Shown here piece after piece: positions 36,884 through 47,500 of a DNA stretch of 64,000 bases. The translations under genes were made by a program, and so were the position numbers. Location of the stretch: contig NC_054746.1 in NCBI RefSeq assembly GCF_018143015.1, positions 43,032,201-43,096,200 on the forward strand, written 5' to 3'. Source of the stretch: Lytechinus variegatus (lineage: Eukaryota > Echinodermata > Echinoidea > Temnopleuroida > Toxopneustidae). The stretch's first letter is position 1; the number at the start of each line of letters is the position of its first letter. The notes beneath the pieces were generated by a model. It was given only the letters and a program-made list of their open reading frames with translations. It had not been told where the DNA came from and did no database searches.

Positions 36884-36970
36884 CGAGCAATGAGCTGATT
36901 TTTTTTTTATAGAGGCCTACTTACCTGAAAGGGGATAATTTTAAGGAGTATTCTTATGAATTAATCGGTT

Positions 36971-38895
36971 ACACTTCGTAATTCCAAAGGATCGTAATTC
37001 CGAAGGTTCTTTATCCCGAAGGAACGTAATTCCGAAACACGTAAATTGCCTGTACCTCGGTGTTCGTTAACCCGAAAACGTAGAAGGGTTCGTTAATCCG
37101 AACATTTATGGCGTTATTCCTAGGGTTCGTTATTCCGAAGGTTCGATAATCCGAAAGCGAAATAAGGTTCGTTATTCCGAAGGTTCGATAATCCGAAAGC
37201 GAAATAAGGTTCGTTATTCCGAAGGTTCGTTTGTCCGAAAACGAAATAAGGTTAGTTAATCATTTAGTTTTCGGACTAACAAACCTTCGGAATTTGACCT
37301 CATTTCTTTTTCGGATCAACGAACCTTCGGATTTACGAACCTCACTTCGTTTTCGGACTAACGAACCTTCGGAATTACGAACCTTCGGATCAGTGGCGTA
37401 CCGTGGGTCACGTCATTGGGGGGGCACCATCAAAAATTTTGAGTCACCAAGGTATACTGCCCTAAAAGAGACATTTTAAGGATAGTGCCATTAAACGAAT
37501 ATGTATCGCACTGATCATGCGAGCGCGAAGAGCGAGCTGAAAATTTTTGACTTTCAGATCTAGAAAGGGACATTATAAGCAAATTTTTGTTATCATGTTA
37601 TATACCGTACCTGTCTCGCTAAACAATACGAGCGCAATCGATCACAAGCTGAAATTTTTGTATATATTGACCCCAAACAGGGACATTTTAAGGACTTTAT
37701 TTTAGGAATGAATTAAGAGTATACATATCTCACCATATTCATCTAGTGCGAGTGGCAAGCGCTTGCCGATTTTGTTAGAATTATATCTAAACACAGGAAG
37801 TACTTGTAGTCATTGTAATTATGATTAACATACGCATCACTAGTCAAATATTGCGAGCGCGAAGCGCGAGCTGAAATTTAGGAAATTCGAACCTGAAGAG
37901 GGGCATTCTAAGGCTTGTTTGTAGGAATTTACAAAGACCATACGTATTTCATTAACCAAATGATGCGAGCGCGAAGCGCGAGCCGTAAATTTTGATATTC
38001 AGATCAGAAAAAGGGATATTTTGAGGACTATTTTTTAAGGAATCCATAAAGAGTATACATATCTCACCATATTCATCTAATGCGAGAGCCAAGCGCTTAC
38101 TGATATGGCTAGAATTACATCTAAACACACGAAGCACTTTTTGTAGTCATTATTGTAATCATGATTATCATACGCATCTCATTAATGAAATATTGCGAGC
38201 GCGAAGCGCAAGCTGATAATATAGGAAATTCAGACCTGAAGAGGGGCATTCTAAGGCTTATTTGTAGGAAAGATGATGCGAGCGCGAAGCACGAGTTGCA
38301 AATTTTGATATTCAGATCAGAAAAAGGGACATTTAAGGACTGACTTTAGGAATTCTAGAAGAGCAGACATATCTCACCAATCTTTTAATGCGAACGTAAG
38401 CACGGACAGGAAATGTTTTATATTAAAACCTTAACATGGGGCGATCTCTTTAAGTAGTCATGAAAAAGAAGCATATGTCACTACATAAAACAATAATAGC
38501 TCCAAGTGCGAGGAAACATATTTGGTCGATTATATCTAGTTAAACAGACAATGCGAGCACCAAGAAAAATGGAGACATAGGCCCTGAGCAAATTATGTTT
38601 CATAAAGTTATGACAAAAAAGTTTATTTATGTAATATACAGTAATATAACATAATTATAATATAATATAAAATTAATAATAATTTCTTCTTTCCCACTGC
38701 GTTTCTCTTCCTTTCTCCCTCCTTTTCTCCCTTTCCCCGTTTTTTTTTTTTTTTTGCCAGCCGATTGGGGGGGGGGCACGTGCCCCCCATGCCCCCCCCG
38801 TAGTTACGCCACTGCTTCGGATATACTATCCTTCAGAATAACGAAGCTTTGGAATATCCGAACCTTCGGAATAACGAAGCTTCGGAATTACGAAT
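36971..38895. repeat. TTCCGAAGGTTCG inverted satellite, split by hAT element 2
   Basis: From about 36975 to 37255 the motif GTTCGTTATTCCGAAGG and variants recur about every 20-45 bp. From about 37268 to 37390, and again at 38815-38895, the complement (CCTTCGGAATTACGAAC) recurs instead, so the block is a large inverted array. The hAT element at 37391-38814 interrupts the second half. Confidence 0.7.
37391..38814. mobile_element. hAT-type non-autonomous element 2 (1.4 kb), perfect 8-bp TSD
   Basis: Ends CAGTGGCGTACCGTGGG and CCCGTAGTTACGCCACTG match element 1. It is flanked by perfect duplications CTTCGGAT (37383-37390 and 38815-38822), taken from the surrounding satellite. The interior repeats GCGAGCGCGAAGCGCGAGCT-like motifs at about 37519, 37852, 37967, 38192 and 38276. 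No transposase. It is shorter than element 1, chiefly by lacking the pyrimidine tract. Confidence 0.85.
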
Positions 38896-38945
38896 GTATG
38901 CGGAATCCATCGATGTAATGCTTGCGCGAAGCGTGAGCTGATTTT

Positions 38946-40050
38946 GTTGCTATATCCTCTTCTAACAAGAGACGATTGTTTGTAAAAATTAATGAAGAAT
39001 GAGTATCCGCCTTATCAAATCAGGGCGTGATTATAAGTCTTTGTTAATTAAACAAGAAAAAAGATGTATTTCATAACTGTTTGTAAGAATTAATGAAGAG
39101 TAACATATCAAATGCTTACTCGCAGCTAGAGATGGAAAATTATATGATATGCGTTTGAAAAATAAGGACTGTTTGTTGGAATTCTTTGAAAGAATAAATC
39201 ATCATTAATCAAAAATGAAAAGGGTGAAATATAATAATATTTTCTCAATATCATGTCAAAATCTATCAATAGATTGGAGATTTGTAGTAAAAATGTTGAT
39301 GTTTGCTTTCTTCTCTCTCTCGCAAAATATTCCGTAAATTTTGCCCGATATATATGCAGCCCCTCAATCACCCAAATCGGACACATAAAATGAGAATTTT
39401 ATGTTTGCTGGCTTACAAGCAACTACGCTTTTTAAGTAGCCGGGTAAAATATAACAGAACAGCAAAAAATCAACACTATCACATCTCAAACTTTCCCTAT
39501 TCAAGATGGATTGTATTGTAGTCAAATCAATCGTAGGAAAAAAAAGGTCTTCACCAAAAAGTTTTACGTCCAATTTCGTACCTCCAAAAGAATGACAAGC
39601 AAAAAAAAATGTCTTCAAGTTCAAAAGAGGGGACACCCGTTGGTTTTCTTTGCATTTTTTGATCCCCTGGATCAGTTGTGACTCATCAGGGGGGCCCCTT
39701 AGGTACGCTAGTGCCCCCCCCCCCGAAAAAATGTTCCATTAACAATTGAGAAAACAAAAAGATAAGGAGAAAAGAAGAAAGGAAAGGTTGATCATGAAAT
39801 ACCGGTACTGTGTTAAAACCTATCTGAAATTAGATTTTTTTTTCAATAAACAATTGACCTTTTTACTTTTTAGTTCATTAATTACCGTTACCCCGACCCT
39901 CATCCGACATTAATTAGAGCATGATTAGACTATTAACTTAGTGGGTCCATGATCCGAGATGTGCCAGGAGGAGACTTTATCCCGGGACATTATCACATTT
40001 GCTTCGATCATAATTTTGGTTAGGTCAGGGAGTTTTCTACTAACTCCCAC
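38946..40050. other. Intergenic with an eroded transposon end
   Basis: At about 39680-39725 GGGGGGCCCCTTAGGTACGC followed by a C-run looks like one terminus of another hAT-type element. No partner end and no gene were recognised; frames at 39126-39636 are AT-rich noise. Confidence 0.35.
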
Positions 40051-40129
40051 ATCGAGTATAGTAATCAGCTGTAAACTAGGTCGTCGTCATTTTGTGGGCG
40101 TGGGAAATATCAATGATAAATAAATCATT

Positions 40130-41250
40130 TCAACCAATCGTAGATGAACAAAGGTCTGGCCTGTCCTATCTAATTTGAATAAACCAATCAATGAGCTTCC
40201 CGCTTCGCGTCCCTCTGTGACCGTTACGCCTGTATTGCTTTGTGGGCGATTTGAATGATTCTTACTACGGAACCGTCAATCGGATCTGTCAACTATTTAT
40301 TTTCCCCTATTTTTTATAACACAGTGGGTAAGCATTAATCAATATATAATGTACATATTATTCGTAAAGAATAACCGAAGTGTAAGTTTTACAACGTCTT
40401 TATGGAAACGATTTTGATAAAGAAGTGAGCTGCATATATCGTATATTTTCCCACTTGTAAATGGACAGTTTGTTGTTGCGGGAGACACTTGCCGAAGTGC
40501 TCTCTGTGTCTTGGCCGCAGCTGGCCGACGGCATTTGCTCCGAGGTACCGTATGGTTGGAACTACCCCTTATCGACCACCTAATCTTCTAAGTATCGTAT
40601 CTGCGAAAATATTCATCAATTTTACCCAGTTTTCGTCTCATTTGTGCTGAAAATTAAGCAGATCAGATTCCCATGTTTCGCACGGCGACTCCGATTCAAT
40701 CCGCTTATATATCGACGAACAACGAATACGACGATTTTACATTTGCTCATTTGCACCCATCTTTTGAAACCGACCACCCGCGATACACTAAGTTTACGGC
40801 CGATTCTTGTCGCGGTGGCGAAGAATTTTAACTCTTCCAAATCAGTTCTATGATGTCAACATGCTAAATGATCGTCTCACTACTTCCATTGCGAGCTCCG
40901 GTACATGATTCGACGATTGACGACGGAAATTTGTTCTAAAGCCGTTTCCTATCGGATTTCTTGGTTTTTCAGCGGGGTTTGGGTCTGGTCAATACAATTT
41001 TGATTAATTCTACTCAATTTATACTTTTTGTTGCTTCCTTTTTTCTCGTAAAATCGATTTTTACCGTTTCTATGGACACTGCGCCTACTCTCCCGCGCGT
41101 ATCGTTTGTAATACGCAATAATTTTAACGCGCGCAAGGTGGTCGGTTTCAAAAGAGGTGGTCGATATGTGGTAGTGTCACCATATACTGAAAGTGTGTGT
41201 GGGGGGATGTCTGCGCACATTACAATTTATCTTTGTACCTTAAGGCTTAA
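40130..41250 (+). promoter_or_regulatory. CpG-rich promoter-like region upstream of LBR
   Basis: Two CCAAT boxes 50 bp apart (40134-40138 and 40184-40188) are followed by TTCCCGC (40197-40203), an E2F-like site, and then by a kilobase with many CpGs in an otherwise CpG-poor window. Such an arrangement is known from cell-cycle-regulated promoters. It lies 4 kb upstream of the LBR start codon, whose exon has an acceptor in front of it, so this could drive LBR through a non-coding first exon. That link is inference. Facing copies of TCGACCACC and TTTTGAAACCGACCACC at about 40760 and 41140 form an inverted repeat within it. Confidence 0.4.
40461..40544 (+). CDS. Candidate first exon or upstream ORF (28 codons)
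   Basis: An ATG at 40461 opens 28 codons (MDSLLLRETLAEVLSVSW...) that end at a GAG/GTACCG donor. Composition is protein-like and it sits about 260 bp after the tandem CCAAT boxes. If spliced to the acceptor at 44566 it would meet a stop after one codon and act as a 29-codon upstream ORF of LBR; otherwise it could begin an unrelated gene. I do not recognise it. Confidence 0.25.
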
Positions 41251-41293
41251 CGTTATACCGCATCTACTGGAAAAATACAAATTGTTCCTGTAG

Positions 41294-44200
41294 TCAAATT
41301 TTAGGTCTATTTTGTTGTCTTTCTAACTGATAATTAAAAAACTGAATACCGATGGCGATACCGGCTGACTGGTATTTTTCATCAATTATTCATCAATTTT
41401 TAGTAGGGCCTACCGGTACAAAATGTTATGAAATATTATAGAGAACAAAATAGAAAATGATTACAAGTAATGAATTCATATTTTTAGTGTAATCCACAGA
41501 CAAAAAAGAAGGCTTCAAAAAGGTAAAGTGTCCGGACATCCGACCCCCATCCTACGGTAGGGCCTAGGCCTATTTTATTTTTATTTAAATAGGCCCTATC
41601 ATGATTTTTTTTATATTTCACATAAAATTTTGTTGAGAGTTAGTCTAATTAACGTTAGAGCTGATGATCTAAATTTACCTGCAAGTCCTTGGTCACATTT
41701 GCTCTACGGCGGGTGTTCGGTGAGTCGGGCCCAAGTCTGCGCAGTTAACATGAGTTCAGAGTTCACATGAATTTCTTTTCATTTCACAAAATGTTCCAGA
41801 TAATCATGTTCCTTATATTATTATTAGTAAGTGTACCAAATATCTCATTAAAATTTGAAAGAAATGTAGGATTTTCTTAGAAAAAACCTCAGGCATTCAT
41901 TTTTAGATTGAAAAAAAAATGGTACCCTGGCCTATCATCATGTCTGCACACCCATTCACTTTGCACACGATTCGGGGATTCTGATGAGAAAGGCTGCATT
42001 TTGAAGCCGTCACATGAAATGCACAAAATTCATTATTTTTCCACCATATTGAGTCAGTTTTTTTAATGAATATCTGTCTTTGTAAAGTCTTGTGTATGTC
42101 GCGTATCTTCTTTTACTAGAATCATGCAGAAATGCATGTGCGCAGACAAGGGGGACTGCGAAAACTTGGGGGAACTGGCCATACAGTATGTAGTTGGTAC
42201 AAAAAATGTTGAAACGGCTGTTTTCGACACGCCGTAGAGCAAATGTGACCATGGTATTCTAGACCCTACTACCGTAAGTTAGACAACTGGCACTTTCAGC
42301 CATCTGTCTAGTGTACTGTTATTTTACGAGGAGTGATTTAAACTTTTTTTTTCTCTTCGTACGCAGGTTCTCCATGCATTTAGACAAGATTTATTGCAGC
42401 CTCAAGATATTTTTTTTAGGTCTAAATGACATAATATCTTGGACAATGGCCCATCCCAATATTTTCATAAGACTCTAATCTTTCTTTTGATACTGCGCAT
42501 TTTTAAAGAAAACGTCAAAAATATGTTACTGATGATTTATTCCTTAATCTTTTAAATACAGTATCTGGCCAGAGAGAAAAAAAGATTGCAGCCTTGTGTT
42601 GCTGTCCTCTACGTTTGTTGAGTTAGGCTTTTCTGAAGGCTTCCCGATTATCCTGGCCAATCAATGCAAGTGACAAGTTCTGAGCGCACTTACATACAAG
42701 CGCTTACTCTTAATTTTTTTATCTTAAAATAAATCTGAGCTTGCTTGAAGTTTCGACTATTATGATTTAAATTTCCTGCAGGTACATGTATGCATCACTT
42801 TCATTTGTTACCAACTATTTAACTTAACAATGTAGATCTCATCTACTTTTAAAAAAATACAGGTACATGTAATTTTTTTTTCTTATTTGTATATCTTCAA
42901 AACTTCTATTTGAAAAACTAGGGATGTAGGATTGAATGAGGAATGAAATCAAGTACTGTACTATCTTAATACCCTTGGAAGACAAATATTCACATTGCCA
43001 TTGCTTCATATTGTTTTATCAGTAATTTGCCGTCTTATCAAATCAGCTTTTCAAAAAGTACTTGATACATTGTAAGTATTATCCAGTGCTAAGGCCTAAG
43101 CTCAATAAATAAAGCAGCTATTGTAATCAAGGAGTGGAATGTACATCAAGCTACCAATTAACCATCCATGCTAGTTAGGAACATTTCTTTTTAGTGGTTA
43201 TTTTATAGAATGGTTGTTGAACAAATGTTCTTGAATACTACACAATTTAAATTTGTCTGAACATTACTAAAGGATAATTTGTTGAAACATGTTTGTAGTT
43301 ATTTATTTTCATTTTATATTTGTAGATTTTATTTAATTTCTTATATGTATATATATTTTATTATTTTCTCTCTTTTTTTTTGGGGGGGGGGGGTTGGGGG
43401 TTCTCTAGTAAAGATGGCTAGCCATTTTCATGCACACATTGTGAGGAATCTTTTTTTTTTATCCCCATACCTGTATAATTCCTAAAAAACAGTGTTCTCA
43501 TGATTATTAAGCTGATGTGGTTTGGATTACGAGGTTGTGATAATTTCAAAAACCTACATGTATTTTAAAGTTGACATATATTTTGATGCAAAATGATTTT
43601 TTAAATCAATTATTGATTTTAGGATACATGTATGTATACTATAAATGTAGTATACATACCCTGTATAGAGTGGAAGAATGACCTCAGTCTATGGAAGAGG
43701 TGCAGTGAAATAAGACATACATGTAGTCAAGCACAACAACCAAAGAAATAAAGACTGAAGCTTTTGGTATACCATTTTTTTTTGGGGGGGAGGGGGGGGG
43801 GCAGCTCAGAAGAATGCGGTTGTCCCTGAAAATAAGATATTAAAGATGGGTTAATTTCAATTTTAGCCTGCAATTTGCATCAAAAGTACCTGTTGCCTAG
43901 ATGGTTAATTCTCATGCTACATCCATGAGTGCTTACTTCCTAATCTTGCTATAATACCTTTTTTTAAGAGACATTTCAGTTGTCTGTATCCCTGGCATTT
44001 TTCCCATATAGCATGTTCTACTACATTACCATTTTTTTTTCTTACCCTGGCCTGTTTCGTATCAGCCATATCTCCTTAGCTACTCTGTCATTGCAGAGAT
44101 CTACTCTACATGTACCTTCTACTCATGGGTGTGGTTGATGGAGGAGGAATCATGTGTGTCATTTTAAGGATTAAAGGGAAAACGATTTTTAATTCAAATG

Positions 44201-44566
44201 GATTACCTGATTCTATCAAGGCAGCAGGTCATTTTTTCCCCCTTAAAAATGAGTCATCAGAAGTTAACAAATACACTTTATTGTAGCTGTATATTGGTTT
44301 TACTCAAGTTCTACAAATCATTTAATTTTGTGTGTGTGTGTGCTGTATCTAAACCAGTTTGTAAATTATCATGCCTTCAAACAGGCATGTTAAGGGAGGG
44401 TCCAGAGTAAACAACTTTTATTTGATATTGGCTTTTAAAAGAAAAACATTGTCCATAATTGTACATGTACAGTTAATTTACAATTTACATCTAGAATTCC
44501 GTCTTCCTTCATTTTTCAATATAAGACGGTATTCATTTCACCTGAAATTTTTTCTTACTGGTCTAG
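41294..44566. other. Upstream of LBR coding region; probable 5' intron
   Basis: AT-rich sequence with poly-G runs at about 43380 and 43788 and no exon-like frame. An acceptor (TTTTTTCTTACTGGTCTAG, ending 44566) 20 bp before the LBR ATG suggests that most of this is an intron in the 5' UTR. Confidence 0.4.
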
Positions 44567-44586
44567 GACTAGAGTGAGTAAACACA

Positions 44587-47500
44587 ATGCCCAGAAGATT
44601 TGCAGCTGGTGATGCAGTGATGGCCAAGTGGCCAGGCAGCAATCTATGGTTCAAATCTAAGATCCTGAGTGTAAATGATGATGGGTATGAAGTCAAATAC
44701 GAAGATGGTACAGTAGAAGAAATCCCATCCACTGATGTCAAGGTGAGATACTCCAAATTATTTTACTAAATTTGTGAACAAGGGAATGGCATATCAGTTT
44801 GTAAACAATCTTGTCTATTGACCATGGCATGGGGATAAATACACTTCTAGATACTAAGATTGTTGTAATTGAAAATTCATATTCAGGGTTACATGTAGAT
44901 TAAAAAAATTGAAAGTGTCTCGATATAAACAATAACATTTATTTGTTTAATGAATTTTCTTTTCAGTTGGAATCCTTCTTTAGAACGAGGTCACGCTCCA
45001 GGTCAAGGTCACCGGGCAGAAGACGGTCCCGGTCACCAGCACGCAAATCATCCCCTTCCAGGACACAACAGAAGAAGTCTAGGAGTCCAGCAAGGAAGCC
45101 AGAGAAGAAAGAGGTAGTAGAAACACCAGTATCAAGAACACAAGAGAAAAGAACAGAATCAAAAATCTCCAGAGTGAGTATAATTAAAGTTTGTTTTACT
45201 CATTCACTTTGTTATACCTAAAATCTTCATTTCTCATGCTAACAAGAATGAAAGATTATGTGTAAAGACATTGTTTATACAAGTTGATAGGTGTAAAATG
45301 TTCGGGACTTTATAATACGGAAATGAAATGGTATCATTGTGATCCTAAAGTTTGCAGTCCAATGTAGTTAGCATGGCCTTGAATCAGCCAAACAAGATGA
45401 ATTAACTTGAAATTTGCAGGTACAGTGTACATGAATCTTAATACATCAATAAAACTGCACTTTGTAATTCAGTAAAGTAAATCAAATACAGTACATGTAC
45501 ATGTGAACGCTACTTTTTCACCCGACAGTATCTCAGTAAACAACATACATGTACAACACACGTAGTTGGCTGACTGTTTCGCTGACTGTTTCGCTGACAA
45601 GAGTCACAAGATTATTTCATATATCACAATGATCACATGTAGTGATACTAGCAGACAGCTAAGCACCACTTTGAAGTTTGATGTGGCAGGGCACCCGGGG
45701 GGGGGGGGGGGTCATCAAGAATGAGTTGCAATAAAATGCAACTTGACTTTTAACCACAAGATGCACACATTTCTTACATTATATTTGTGATTTATTGTTA
45801 AGTATTTTTGCAGCAGACTCTTAAAGAAAGGCAATAGTGAATTACAATATCTACCCTGGCTTCTGAGAGTGATAAGACTTGATTCATGTTTAATGGACTG
45901 AATTTTATACATGGTTCATTGGGGTTGATAGAGTGGTAGGTACAAGTATGTGTTGTGGTCTAGTGACTTAGGGTTACATATGTCGTTGACTTGAGGTAAT
46001 GTGGAACAGGTTTTTAAAAATACATTAAACATGAGCGTAGCTTCCATTCCAATGTAGTACTAATACTTTATAAGTACACTGCTTTTTGTATTTACTGTCT
46101 ACCAAGTTCTATGGAAGATACTCAATTGCTCCATTATACAAATCATTTCCCCTTATAGGTAGGCGTATTTAGTATGTTTTTGCAACCAAAATACGGCAGT
46201 ACATTTTTCTATAAAAAGGAATTTTTGTATTTAATCTTTCTTTTTTTTTTTACAAAATCGTAATTTATTGAGAAAAATCATCTATATGTCTCTATTTCAT
46301 AAGACTTACACAAATATAATTAGAGGATTTAGATCAATATAATTTCAGGTTACAACTTTTTTTTCATCTGCAAGAGCAGTGCACATTTTAGCTTGCATGC
46401 AGCTTGAGTGCTGCGATGAGTGAATGCACCATGCATTTTATTATGAAATACACTTTTTTGGTGAAAAATACACTTTTTATCACAGAATACAAATTTTCAT
46501 TCTCAGAGGTTGGCAGGTCTCCTAAATGTAATGGCCTGAACATGTAGATTTGACCTGTTGTGTATTGGAGGGTGGGGGATTCAGACATTCCCCAGGTCCC
46601 ATGGCAAAGTCATCACATTTCTAGTTGAAAATAATTAGATTATGAAGGGTGTTGAAATATTATGTTTGATGGGGAAAATAAATTCTTCATTTTATATGTG
46701 TATGTGTGTGTGTTTACCATCTCCCCCACTCCTCTGTCTTTCACATTCACTATTGGTCTCCTCTGCTGTTCTGATGACTTGCAGATATTTGTGAATAGTG
46801 AAGGTGTAATATTGCAAAGTTTATTGGTAGAGCAGCAGGATGCGTAATTAGTCAAACAGAGAGAGTCAAGGGGAAGTTACCTGAGGTGCTGACAGGCCTC
46901 ATTCATGATTCGGCAAGGACCAAAATCAATAGGGCTTTTAGTTCAATCTACACTGTACAGGCATACTACATGAGGGTGTATTTAATTTAAGTACAAGTCC
47001 ACCCCAGCAAAAACTTGATTTGAATAAAAAGAGAAAAATTCAAGAAGCATAACACTGAAAATTTCATCAAAATCAGATGTAATTTGTAAAATAAGAAAGT
47101 TATGGCATTTTAAAGTTTCACTTCATTTCACAAAACAGTTATATGCACATCTTGGTCGGTATGCAAATGAGGAAGTGATGACATCACTCACTATTTCTTG
47201 TGTATTTTATTATATGAAATATTTTTATTTTCTCGTCATTGTCATGTGCAGTGAAGTTTCAATCCTCCTTGAACACGTGGAAATCCATCATTTTAACATT
47301 TTGTGCTTGAGGCAAGGAGGTCGTAATCGTCAAATTCGTAAAAATTGAAATATTGTATAATTCAAACAATAAAAAACAAAAGAAATAGTGAGTGACATCA
47401 TCGTCTCTCTCATTTGGATGTAACTGGCTCGTTCATATAACTATTTTGTTAAAAATAAGCGAAACTTTGAAATGTCATAACTTTCTTATTTTACATCCAG

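Noticed and set aside
40961-41293. 110-codon frame downstream of the CpG-rich region
   Set aside because: It overlaps an inverted repeat whose other arm gives a similar peptide on the opposite strand, so the openness reflects the repeat.
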